A stretch of DNA of 64,000 nucleotides. Origin: Bog-473 sp963717455 (GTDB lineage Bacteria > Actinomycetota > Acidimicrobiia > Acidimicrobiales > RAAP-2). The position numbers were made by a program, and so were the translations under genes. The notes below the pieces were generated by a model. The model saw only the letters and a program-made list of their open reading frames with translations. It made no database searches and was not told the origin of the DNA. Every line of letters begins with the position of its first letter. Positions within the stretch are counted from its first letter, which is position 1. Below are positions 1 through 8,422 of the stretch, piece by piece. Location: contig OY970336.1 of assembly GCA_963717455.1 (NCBI GenBank), positions 4,340,001 through 4,404,000 of the forward strand, read 5' to 3'.

Positions 1-1270
1 GGGCTCGACCGCCGGCGCGGGGGCGATCTGGAACCTCAACTCGAACGCACTGCGACCGGCCGACTGGACGTCGGCGGACGCCGCCGGTCTGCCGATTCTG
101 CCCGGGCTCGTACGACAAGACGAGTTACAGTCGGGTGTCATCACGCACGCCATCCGGATGACGGCCGAAGCCACAGATACTTCGTACATCTGGCCGGCCC
201 GTCACCAGTCGGGGTCGGCGTCCAATCCGGATCTCCCGCCCATGGGAGCCCGGTTCCGGCTCAAGGCGAGCTTCGACATATCGGGCTACTCGCCCCAGGC
301 GCAGGTGGTGTTGCGCGCCATGCAGCAGTACGGCCTGATCCTGGCCGACAACGGCCCCACCTGGTCCTTTTGGGGCACGGCGGACACGAACTGGCCGATT
401 GCCCTGGTGGACGAGCTCGACACGGTACCGGCGAGCGCGTTCGAGGCGGTGGACGAGTCGTCGCTGATGATCGACCCCAACTCGGGGCAGGCGCTCCAGC
501 TCGGCGCCGCTGTCAACTGCACAACGCAACCCGGGTACCGCATGGTGGCCGCGGACGGCGGCGTGTTCTCGTTCTGTGAGCCCTTCTACGGCTCCATGGG
601 CGGCCAGCACATCAACGCACCCGTGGTCGGGATGGCCGAGACCCGAGACGGCGGGGGCTACTGGGAGGTGGGCTCCGACGGGGGGATCTATAGTTTCGGC
701 GACGCCGCCTTCTACGGGTCGCGCGGCGGCCAGCCCCTCAACAGGCCGATCGTCGGCATGGCAGCCACCCCTGACGGCGGCGGCTACTGGCTGGTGGCCT
801 CCGACGGGGGGATCTTCAACTACGGCGACGCCGCCTTCTACGGCTCCCGCGGCGGCCAGCCCCTCAACAGGCCGATCGTCGGCATGGCGGCCACCCCTGA
901 CAGCGGCGGCTACTGGCTGGTGGCCTCGGACGGGGGGATCTTCAACTACGGCGACGCCGCCTTCTACGGCTCGCGCGGCGGCCAGCCCCTCAACAGGCCG
1001 ATCGTCGGCATGGCGGCCACCCCTGACGGCGGCGGCTACTGGCTGGTGGCCTCGGACGGGGGGATCTTCGACTACGGCGACGCCGCCTTCTACGGCTCCC
1101 GCGGCGGCCAGCCCCTCAACAGGCCAATCGTCGGCATGGCGGCCACCCCCGACGGTGGCGGCTACTGGCTCGTGGCCTCCGACGGGGGGATCTTCAACTA
1201 CGGCGATGCCGTATTCCACGGCTCGACCGGGGGCATCGCGCTTGCCGCGCCGATCGTCGCGATGGGGTGA
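1..1270 (+). CDS. Secreted six-repeat GYWLV protein, 5' end outside window
   Basis: The reading frame is open from base 2, so the gene begins upstream of the window; the first ATG inside it (158) is not the start. The first ~175 visible residues form a domain with a WPARHQSG motif and an SSLMIDPNSGQA stretch, which I recall from uncharacterised secreted bacterial proteins but cannot name. From about base 533 there are six tandem ~42-residue repeats of the type GYWLVASDGGIFNYGDAAFYGS followed by LNRPIVGMAATPDGG, spaced exactly 126 bp at 656, 782, 908, 1034 and 1160. The last is shortened and ends the protein. No catalytic motif is visible in the repeats. Regular Gly/aromatic repeats suggest a beta-propeller (inference). 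Two more proteins in this window carry the same repeat. Confidence 0.8.
   Translation, partial: GSTAGAGAIWNLNSNALRPADWTSADAAGLPILPGLVRQDELQSGVITHAIRMTAEATDTSYIWPARHQSGSASNPDLPPMGARFRLKASFDISGYSPQAQVVLRAMQQYGLILADNGPTWSFWGTADTNWPIALVDELDTVPASAFEAVDESSLMIDPNSGQALQLGAAVNCTTQPGYRMVAADGGVFSFCEPFYGSMGGQHINAPVVGMAETRDGGGYWEVGSDGGIYSFGDAAFYGSRGGQPLNRPIVGMAATPDGGGYWLVASDGGIFNYGDAAFYGSRGGQPLNRPIVGMAATPDSGGYWLVASDGGIFNYGDAAFYGSRGGQPLNRPIVGMAATPDGGGYWLVASDGGIFDYGDAAFYGSRGGQPLNRPIVGMAATPDGGGYWLVASDGGIFNYGDAVFHGSTGGIALAAPIVAMG
533..1267 (+). repeat. Six 126-bp coding repeats
   Basis: Direct repeats with a 126-bp period inside the coding frame. Units starting at 782, 908 and 1034 are nearly identical at DNA level, indicating recent expansion or gene conversion, while the first and last units are diverged. 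Confidence 0.8.
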
Positions 1271-1312
1271 GCGTTCGAATCGAGCCGCCGATCCATAAGC
1301 GTTGATGGATCG

Positions 1313-1343
1313 TTGATTGAATTTGGCCCGATCGGCTCTATTT
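1313..1343 (+). promoter_or_regulatory. Promoter-like element shared with 13587-13617
   Basis: TTGATTG (1313-1319), 8 nt, then CCGATCGGCTCTATTT (1328-1343). The same arrangement with the same 8-nt spacer recurs at 13587 upstream of a LuxR-type regulator. The CCGATCGGCTCTATT part is repeated 20 bp downstream at 1348-1362. The layout resembles a -35/-10 pair or an activator-dependent promoter; this is inference from repetition and position. Confidence 0.45.
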
Positions 1344-1347
1344 CAGT

Positions 1348-1362
1348 CCGATCGGCTCTATT
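1348..1362 (+). repeat. Second copy of 15-bp direct repeat
   Basis: CCGATCGGCTCTATT occurs at 1328-1342 and again here, 20 bp (two helical turns) apart, as expected for a protein-binding site on one DNA face. Confidence 0.5.
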
Positions 1363-1542
1363 GATCGCCCTAGAAATCATGGTTAAACGGGACTGAGGAG
1401 CACGCGAGAGACATGAATGTGTGTCATCGTCGAGCGCCTGCCTCTCCGTGACCATTCTTCGTCGTCCGAAACACCGAAAGAGGCTCGCCAAAAAAAGGCA
1501 TGCGCTCACTCCCCGCAAGCAGTTCACCGAGATGTCACGCCG

Positions 1543-1564
1543 ACTCGATCGGTACTCGATCGGT
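1543..1564 (+). repeat. Tandem 11-bp repeat ACTCGATCGGT x2
   Basis: Two perfect back-to-back copies of ACTCGATCGGT in the long leader region (1271-1814) upstream of the glycosyltransferase. Each contains the palindrome CGATCG, which also lies in the 1328/1348 boxes. Possibly a regulatory site. Apart from these elements I see no supported gene in 1271-1814. Confidence 0.4.
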
Positions 1565-1814
1565 CCCCGTGGAACTTCGTGAGATCAGTCTGTAAGGTAA
1601 ACGTCCGTTGCTCCATTTGACGGTCTCTAAGTCGGCATGGACAAGAAATGGGGTGGGCAACTTGGGCGGTAACCCAGATGGAGTGGTCGGTAACCTGGAT
1701 GCAGTTGTTCGGAGTGGAATCAGTTCTCCATCTGAGCGAAATGGACGGAAAGCTTCAGCAGTTCCACAGGTGGGCCCCACAGGGCAAGCGCATGAGACAC
1801 CTCAAGTGTGTTCA

Positions 1815-2636
1815 ATGCTCGAACCGCCAGTTACGGAGCCCACTGTCAGCATCGTGATTCCGGCCAAGAACGAAGCGCGAAACCTGCCGAACGTCTTCGC
1901 AAAACTCCCAAAGGATTGCGAAGTGATCCTGGTCAATGGGGACTCGACCGATGATACCGTCACCGTGGCGCAGCGCCTGAGACCGGACATCACCGTCATC
2001 GGCCAGACGCGTAACGGCAAAGGAAACGCCCTCGCCTGTGGCTTTGCCGCAGCCACGGGTGACTTCATCGTCATGATCGACGCAGACGGCTCGAACGACC
2101 CGGCCGAGATTCCGCGCTTCGTTGCTGCTCTGAAGGGCGGGGCCGACTTCGCCAAAGGATCTCGGTTCCTCGCTGGCGGGGGAAGCATGGACATCAGTTT
2201 GATCAGGAGATTCGGCAACTTCTGGCTCAACAGAATTGTCAACCTGCTCTATGGGACTCGATACACGGACCTTTGTTACGGCTACAACGCCTTCCGACGA
2301 CAATGCCTTGAAGTCATGAACCTCAATGCAACCGAATTGGAAGGCTCCGAGCGCGGTGCGATGCTCTGGGGAGACGGATTCGAGGTGGAGACATTGATCA
2401 ATGTGCGGATCGCCAAGGCCGGTCTCCGGGTAACGGAGGTTCCGAGTTTTGAGGCCATCCGTCATTTCGGCGCGAGCAACCTCAATGCCTTCTCCGATGG
2501 CCTGCGCGTACTGAGGACCATCCGTGCGGAGCGCAATGGCTCGGCAAGGAACAGTGCCGTGGAATCAGCGTGGGCTAAACCAGAAACTGGAGCTTCGTGG
2601 GCCGTGTTATCCCCGCTAAGCAAAGAGGCCGGCTGA
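1815..2636 (+). CDS. Family 2 glycosyltransferase (dolichol-phosphate-mannose-synthase-like)
   Basis: 273 residues from ATG 1815. The frame is open further upstream to 1608, but family similarity begins at VSIVIPAKNEARNLP (residue 11), so the short start is preferred. This is a GT-A fold transferase: nucleotide-binding N-terminal strand, a variant of the DG motif (LVNGDSTDD, 39-47), and the metal-binding DAD at 89-91 in VMIDADGSNDP. A conserved YGYNAFRR segment and an acceptor-region WGDGFEVET follow. It probably moves a sugar from a nucleotide sugar to a lipid-phosphate or glycan at the inner face of the membrane. No transmembrane segment is seen. It stands alone behind a long leader carrying repeated promoter-like boxes. 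Sugar and acceptor cannot be told. Confidence 0.85.
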   Translation: MLEPPVTEPTVSIVIPAKNEARNLPNVFAKLPKDCEVILVNGDSTDDTVTVAQRLRPDITVIGQTRNGKGNALACGFAAATGDFIVMIDADGSNDPAEIPRFVAALKGGADFAKGSRFLAGGGSMDISLIRRFGNFWLNRIVNLLYGTRYTDLCYGYNAFRRQCLEVMNLNATELEGSERGAMLWGDGFEVETLINVRIAKAGLRVTEVPSFEAIRHFGASNLNAFSDGLRVLRTIRAERNGSARNSAVESAWAKPETGASWAVLSPLSKEAG

Positions 2637-3176
2637 CGCCGCAGCGTATGCGGCCAGAGAACTGAAGTTGCGCCGTCACGATCGAATTTGACGATCTTGG
2701 GTGACGTGCGGAGTTCACGCTACGTCTCGACGCTGTAGCAGCCTGTTCCTCCGAGGGGCTTGTAAACCCACCCCAGCCGACCGCTGGTCGAGAAGAGCGT
2801 CGACACATTCGTCGCACAGGCGCCCGAATGCTCTTCCGGTGCCCATGCGACGGCGGTCCGCCCGACTAACCTTTGACACCGATCCGGCCCAACCACAGCG
2901 ATGGCATACGCCGTGTCGCTGTTTGCCACTGCGCCCGCTGCCTTCCAGTGGACTCATGAATGGCTGCCCCCTCCCAGCGCACTCTCTGCGCTGTTCTCGC
3001 TGGCCTTCCGCGATCGGCCTCGTTCCATCATACTTGGAGTCAGATCTTCTGATTTGCACCTAGCTGAGCTGGGCTGAGAGAGCAGGCCGACCGAAATGCA
3101 ACGTCAGTTGTTCTGCGTCGATTCGGGCACTTGTCTCGGCGATAGGCAGGAGTCACGTCTACAAGGGAGTACGTCG
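2637..3176. other. 540-bp stretch with no supported gene
   Basis: Open frames exist on both strands (for example 2701-3063), but none has a ribosome-binding site, recognisable domain or convincing residue composition. I see no repeats or RNA features. Confidence 0.5.
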
Positions 3177-3650
3177 ATGTTCGTCACGAATCATGTGCTC
3201 TCCGGCGTCGTGATCGGTCGACCCCTCCAGCGGCATCCTGTGGCGGCATTCCTCGTCGGCGTTGGGTCGCACCTGCTGCTGGACATGGTGCCTCACTGGA
3301 GCTGTGATGCGAAGACGGCTGCCGGCAGAGAGCTCTTCCTGAGATACGCGAAACGGGATGGCCTGATGGGCCTCTTGGTGATGGCGGGTGCTGCGGCGGC
3401 GGTGGAGAGGCAGGCTCGCACAGCGACCGTCGCAGCGATGGCCGGGGCGGTGCTGCTCGACGCGGATAAGCCGGCGATCCACTTCCTCGGACGCAATCCG
3501 TTCCCCAAGGCAGTCAGGAGGATCCACTCGCGGGCCCAGAACGAGTCACCACAGGGCATGCCAAACGAGATCGTATTCGGCCTGTTGTGTGCAATTACGG
3601 ACGCGGTCATTGCGGTGAATGGCCGGCGTCGCCTCGCCTCCGAGTCGTAG
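3177..3650 (+). CDS. Small hydrophobic membrane protein, hydrolase-like N-terminus
   Basis: 157 residues from ATG 3177, chosen because AAGGGA lies about 9 nt upstream; the frame itself extends back to 3096. The N-terminus (FVTNHVLSGVVIGRP) and the motif GSHLLLDMVPHW resemble the start of YdjM/DUF457-type membrane-bound metal-dependent hydrolases, in which His and Asp of H-x(3)-D-x(3)-PH bind metal. The middle is Ala/Val/Met-rich with one or two possible membrane segments (about 60-100), and the C-terminus is basic. It is shorter than typical DUF457 proteins, so it may be a relative or a reduced form. No functional neighbours. Confidence 0.55.
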   Translation: MFVTNHVLSGVVIGRPLQRHPVAAFLVGVGSHLLLDMVPHWSCDAKTAAGRELFLRYAKRDGLMGLLVMAGAAAAVERQARTATVAAMAGAVLLDADKPAIHFLGRNPFPKAVRRIHSRAQNESPQGMPNEIVFGLLCAITDAVIAVNGRRRLASES

Positions 3651-4253
3651 TCCGGCGGACTACAACGCTGCGGCAGTTGCGGTCTACAACCCCCGCGCGA
3701 TGCCGCACCTCCGTTGGAATCTCAGCCCTGTTCACGCTCGCGCCATCGCACATCGGCTGGCCCGTCCTGACACCTGGCGGCACCCGGCACCACCGTTGCC
3801 AAACCTGGCGAGCACCTCCCGTCGGACTGCAAGATATTCACTGCGTTCGATCCCATCGCGAATACGGGGTACCCGCAGATCGTGGACGAGGCCGTCGCGC
3901 GCACTCATGAAACCGCGCAAACCGACAATCTGCTCCTCAGTCGATCCTCAAAGCAAGGGAAAATGCTGGTAGACAACGCGTCCGCACGGTGAACGAACCC
4001 GCAGCTCAGGGAGAGTGGAACCTCATCCCCGGGCAGACGCTCGCTCGTCACAGAATCCCGCCTACAGGCCGGCTCACCGTCACCCCGTGAGACCGGCGAC
4101 ACGCCACCGCGGGCCGGGTGCTAGCACGAGGACTCGCCGGCGCGCTAGCAACCTTGGTGGCGTCCGGCTGCTCGGCCACACTGGAACGGTAGCGGCAGGC
4201 GGTGCTGGTAGCCGGTCCACCGGGGCCGTAGATGAGGAGCAGGAGGGTCAGGA
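3651..4253. other. 603-bp stretch with no supported gene
   Basis: Short frames such as 3619-3972 lack a ribosome-binding site or recognisable domain. A 10-bp palindrome GTGCTAGCAC lies at 4119-4128. No ATP-binding-cassette gene precedes the FtsX-type permease that starts at 4254, although such permeases normally have one. Confidence 0.5.
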
Positions 4254-6780
4254 TTGATCCAAGCGGTCGTGCGCGAGTCCTCCTACCGGTTCCGGGCCAC
4301 CTTCCGCCGGCGCTGGGCCGGGTACCTCACCCTGGTCGTGCTCATCGGCCTCGTGGGGGGCGTCGCCATGGCGGCGGTGGCCGGGGCGCGCCGCACGCAG
4401 TCCTCCTTCCCGACGTACCTGTCGAGCACCAACCCCTCGGATCTGGGGATGTTCACCGAGTTCGGCCCCATCACGAAGACGGGTTTCTCGGAGAAGGTGG
4501 TCGAGGCCGTGGCCCGGGTCCCCTACGTCGAGCGAGCGGTACCCGTCGTCGGCTTCGACGGCACCTTGCAAGTTCTGGGGCACCACTCTCTGATGGGCGT
4601 CCCGGGCGAGGCACCGCCCGCCCTCGAGGGCAGCACGGGCACCGACGCCGCGTACTTCTCCACGGACCGGGTCACCGTCCTGCAGGGCCGTATGGCGGAC
4701 CCCGCCCGGGCGGACGAGATCGTCATGTCCGCAGGGGCCGCCGCCCAGTTCGGGCTGCACATCGGGTCGACCCTGCCTGTGGCCTTCTTCACCGACGCCC
4801 AGGTGAGCCAACCGAACTTCAGCGGTTACCCGCGTGACAAGCCCCACCTCATCGTCCCGTTCAAGCTGGTCGGCATCGTGGAGTGGAGTCCCCAGGTCGT
4901 CCAGGACGACGATGCCGCGCTCGGCAACCAGATAGCGGTCATGACCCCCGCGCTGACCACGCAGCTCGAGACGTGCTGCGCCTACTACTCGTACGTCTCG
5001 TTCCATCTCGACGGCGGATTGGCGCACGAAGCGGCCGTCGTCTCTGCCGTGAACAAGGTCGCCCCCGACGTGGGCCCCGTGGGGGGGTCGACCACGAACG
5101 CCCCGTACGTCGCGAAGGCCGAGCGCGCCATCCGCCCCGAGGCCATCGCCCTCGGAGTGTTCGGGCTCGTCGCCGCCCTGGCCGCGCTGGTGATCAACGG
5201 TCAGGTGATCAGCCGCCTGATCCGGCGCAACGCCGAGGAGGGCGCGATCGTGCGCGCCCTGGGGGCCGGGCCCGCCATGGCGATGGCAGACGGGCTCGCC
5301 GGCGTCGTGGGCGCGATCGCGGCCGGATCGCTCCTGGCGGTGGGGGTCGCCGTGGGGCTGTCCCCGCTGGCCCCGATCGGCCCGGTCCGGCCCGTCTATC
5401 CCGACATCGGCGTGGCCTTCGACTGGACCGTCCTCGGTCTCGGGTTCCTCTTGTTCGTCGTGGCGCTCACGGCGACCTCGCTGCTCGTCGCCTTCCGGCT
5501 GGCGCCGCACCGGTTGGCGCGGAGGCCGGACACCCCCCACCGGGACCCCGGGTGGATCCGGGCCGCCGCGGCCGGGCTCCCGCCGAGCGCTGTGCTGGGC
5601 GTCCGATCGGCGCTGGGCGGGCGCGCGGGGCGCGACGCCGCACCGGTGCGCTCCGCGCTGCTCGGCGCGGTGGTCGCGATCACGGTGATCGTGACCTCGC
5701 TCACGTTCGCATCGAGCCTCAATGCCCTCGTCTCCCAACCACCTCTGTACGGATGGAACTGGGACTACGCCCTGCTGGCCGGCTTCTCCGCCGCCGAGAA
5801 CCTGCCGGCGGCGGAGACGACCGCACTGCTCGACCACGATCCCGATGTGGCCCATTGGGCCGGCGTCTACTTCGAGAACGCCAACCTGGACGGGCAGTCC
5901 GTGCCCGTGCTGGCCATGAGGCCGGGCGCCGGGGTGAGCCCCTCCTTGCTCACCGGCCACGCGCTGGACGAGCAGTCTCAGGTCATGCTGGGATCGACGA
6001 CCCTGGCGTCGTTGCACGCACACGTCGGCGGCACGGTCGTCGCGCAGCTGGACGGTCACACCAAGGTCCGCTTGCGCATCGTGGGGACTGCGACCCTGCC
6101 GACGATCGGCGGGTCGGGTGATCCCGCTCTGGAGATGGGGACCGGGGCGGTAATGGCCACGTCACTCTTCTCGGCCACCGATCTCAACCAACAGGGCGCC
6201 CCGGTCGCGGGCCCCATGGCGGTGTTCATATCCGTCCGGCCCGGCGTGAGCCAGGCCGCCGCGCTGCGCTCGCTCGACCACATCACGGCGGTGCTCAACC
6301 GGCCCTCGGATCCCGATGCGCCGGTCGGCGGTGTGGTCGAGCGCGCTGCGCCCGGCCGAGATCGCGAACTACCGCACCGTCGGCGCGACGCCGGCGCTCC
6401 TCGCCGCGGTCCTGGCCGTCGGCGCGATCGGTGCGCTGGGGCTCACCCTCGTCGCGTCGGTCCGCCAGCGCCGGCGCCAGTTCGCCCTCCTGAAGACGCT
6501 GGGGTTCACCCAGCGGCAGATCGCCGCCTCGGTGGCCTGGCAGTCCTCGGTGGCGGCCGTGGTCGGGGTGGTGCTCGGCGTCCCGATCGGGATCGCCCTG
6601 GGACGCTGGCTGTGGACGCTGTTCGCCGACGGCATCTCGGCCGTGCCGCACCCGACGGTGCCCGTCCTGTCGGTGGCGCTGGTCGCCCTCGGGGCGGTCG
6701 TCTTCGCCAACCTGGTCGCGCTCCTCCCAGGGCGGGTCGCCGCCAGGACGCGGACCTCGCTGCTCCTGCGGGCGGAGTGA
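4254..6780 (+). CDS. FtsX/MacB-type ABC transporter permease, split by a frameshift
   Basis: Starts at TTG 4254 with AGGAGGG 6 nt upstream. About 842 residues if repaired. Layout is that of a two-unit FtsX permease: N-terminal membrane helix (about 22-45) followed by RRTQSSF, an extracytoplasmic domain, a three-helix FtsX unit around 300-430, a second extracytoplasmic domain, and a final FtsX unit in another frame. The first frame is convincing to about 6340; the continuation (RPAEIANYRTVGATPALL, then helices and SVRQRRRQFALLKTLGFTQRQIA) is in the frame reaching the stop at 6780. The shift lies in the alternating-GC tract near 6335-6350 and equals a net 2-base loss (or 1-base gain). Without it translation would run on in the wrong frame to 7088. 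No ATPase gene adjoins. Real mutation and sequence error cannot be separated here. Confidence 0.8.
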
Positions 6781-6788
6781 CCGGGGGG

Positions 6789-6805
6789 CCCTGGGCCGGC
6801 CAGGG
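6789..6805. terminator. Hairpin between convergent genes
   Basis: CCCTGG (6789-6794), 5-nt loop, CCAGGG (6800-6805), just after the permease stop and before the 3' end of the minus-strand repeat protein. There is no T-tract on either strand, so a terminator role is only suggested by position. Confidence 0.3.
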
Positions 6806-6892
6806 ACCCGGCATGGCGACGATCGGCGCGCTGGCGATACCGCCGGCTCACCGTCGCCTCCAGGACGCATCGAGACCCCGGGGTTGCCCGGG

Positions 6893-8161
6893 TCAGGCGG
6901 CAGAGCCCCAGAAGGGTGCGTCCCCGAACGCGAAGGCGCCGCCGTCGGCGGTGACCATCCAGTACCCCTGCCCATCGTTGGTCGCCGCCATCCCTGTCAC
7001 CGGCGCGTTCAGCACGATGCTCCCGAGTGACCCCTTGAAGGCAGCGTCGAAGGAGAAGACGCCCCCGTCGCTGGCGACGAGCCAGTAGCCGCCCAGCGTG
7101 TTCTGGGCCATGCCGACGACCGGCTTGTTGAGGTGGGTGCCGCCCATGGAGCCCCAGAAGTGCGCGTCGCCGAAGGTGAACACGCCACCGTCCGCGGCGA
7201 CCAGCCAGTAGCCCTTGCCGTCCTGGCTCCCCGCGATGCCCACGACGGGCTGGTTCAGCGAGACCCCCGGCGGCAGGACCCCGGGGACCGAACCGTAGAA
7301 CGCGGCATCGCCGAAGGCGTAGACGCCGCCGTCGGCGGCCGCGAGCCAGTAGCCGCCGTGGTCGGGCGTGGCGGCGATGCCGACGACCGGCGCGTTCAAC
7401 GGGATCCCGCCCATGGAGCCGAAGAACGGGGCCCCGAAGGCGAACACGCCGCCGTCCGCGGTGGCCACCCAGTACCCACCGCCGCCCGCGTTGGCGGCCC
7501 CGACCACCGAGACGTTCGTGAAGGGCATGCCGAGATTGGTCGCGGTGCCGAAGGGGCTGACGCCACCGCCCCGCTGGACCAGCCAGTAGCCGATGTTGCC
7601 GTCGCCGCCCGCCATGCCGACGTAGGTCCCCGGATTGGGGACGAGGACGATCGGTGGTCGGAGCGTCGAGCTGTTCACGTTCCCGAAGCTGCTGCAGGGC
7701 GAAACCGGGGAGATCGGTGCCGACGTGGCGCCGGCCGTCGGGCTCGATGCGAAGAAGTCGTACGGCAACGACGCGGGGTCGGCGCAGTGTGGCGACCACT
7801 GCCAGAGGATGTCGGGTCCGGGCTCGCCGGGCAGGAAGCTCACGGTGACCGAGGCGGACGCGGCGTTGCCGGCCACGTTGGCGGGCCGGGTCCCGCCAGA
7901 CGTGGCGATGGTGCCGGTGACGGCGATGGTCGCGTTGCACGCCTCGCCGGGGACGGTGGGCACGGTCGGGACGGAGAAAACAATGCTGCCCAGGGCACCC
8001 TGGAGTTGGGGCGCCCCGAGCGCCACGCCACAGCCGGCCGCACCGGCGGGAGCCGGGCCGACGCCCAGGACGGCGGCGACGCTGAGGGTGCCGCCCGCAA
8101 CGGCCAATGCTGCGGCGAGTCTCCCGATCCGACCCCGAACGTGGATCCGCAAACCGGACAT
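6893..8161 (-). CDS. Secreted six-repeat GYWLV protein
   Basis: 422 residues from ATG 8161, preceded on the coding strand by GGAGGG 4 nt away; the frame continues to 8206. A signal peptide is evident (basic start, then an Ala/Val-rich core, then APAGAAG around 25-35). A ~150-residue N-terminal region with conserved Cys, Pro and Gly has no family I recognise. Then come six imperfect ~40-residue repeats, with GYWLVQRGGG, GYWVATADGG, GYWLAAADGG, GYWLVAADGG, GYWLVASDGG and GYWMVTADGG as repeat heads. The repeats are more diverged than in the two neighbouring proteins, so this is an older paralogue. Probably exported and surface-associated; a binding or structural role is a guess. Confidence 0.8.
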   Translation of the reverse strand: MSGLRIHVRGRIGRLAAALAVAGGTLSVAAVLGVGPAPAGAAGCGVALGAPQLQGALGSIVFSVPTVPTVPGEACNATIAVTGTIATSGGTRPANVAGNAASASVTVSFLPGEPGPDILWQWSPHCADPASLPYDFFASSPTAGATSAPISPVSPCSSFGNVNSSTLRPPIVLVPNPGTYVGMAGGDGNIGYWLVQRGGGVSPFGTATNLGMPFTNVSVVGAANAGGGGYWVATADGGVFAFGAPFFGSMGGIPLNAPVVGIAATPDHGGYWLAAADGGVYAFGDAAFYGSVPGVLPPGVSLNQPVVGIAGSQDGKGYWLVAADGGVFTFGDAHFWGSMGGTHLNKPVVGMAQNTLGGYWLVASDGGVFSFDAAFKGSLGSIVLNAPVTGMAATNDGQGYWMVTADGGAFAFGDAPFWGSAA

Positions 8162-8383
8162 GGCACCCTCCCTCGCTGGAAGCCCCCTCATGCACTTGCT
8201 GTCCATGTCCTAGCACCGCGCCGGCGTCCGTGCTCGGGTGTGGGGAGCGGAAGCCTCGGCCGGCACCGCGTGACCTTCAGAATCGGCGTCACCTCTTGAA
8301 CAACTCGAAGCCACTGCGCTGAAGTCTGCCGACCTGACCGCCGATGCCTTGAGGGTGGCAGTGATCCACGAGCACGGGTCGAC

Positions 8384-8403
8384 GAACCAGTTTCGACTGG
8401 TTC
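8384..8403 (+). promoter_or_regulatory. Perfect 8-bp hairpin with TTCG loop, 20 nt upstream of start
   Basis: GAACCAGT (8384-8391), loop TTCG, ACTGGTTC (8396-8403). A UUCG tetraloop makes a very stable RNA hairpin. It ends 19 nt before ATG 8423, where no Shine-Dalgarno sequence is visible, so it could control or protect the leader of that mRNA. It sits in the divergent gap between two repeat-protein genes. No T-tract follows. Confidence 0.5.
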
Positions 8404-8422
8404 CCGAATTCCGTCCGTACTG

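Noticed and set aside
125..1219. Repetitive minus-strand frame opposite the first repeat protein
   Set aside because: It merely mirrors the 126-bp repeats; the plus frame has the signal of related secreted proteins.
2701..3063. 120-codon plus-strand frame
   Set aside because: No ribosome-binding site, no domain, overlapping antisense frames of equal length.
3619..3972. 117-codon frame after the small membrane protein
   Set aside because: Arg/Pro/Ser-rich composition and no ribosome-binding site; it starts inside the upstream gene in another frame.
4119..4128. 10-bp palindrome GTGCTAGCAC
   Set aside because: Short, isolated and more than 100 bp from the next start; chance cannot be excluded.
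4248..6059. Long antisense frame (603 codons) opposite the permease
   Set aside because: His/Arg/Gly/Asp-rich composition typical of a GC-skewed shadow; the plus-strand frame has clear FtsX domains and a ribosome-binding site.
6346..7088. Continuation of the permease first frame to 7088
   Set aside because: Sequence after about 6346 loses hydrophobic helices and becomes Arg/Gly/Pro-rich, while the true C-terminal FtsX unit is in the frame ending at 6780.
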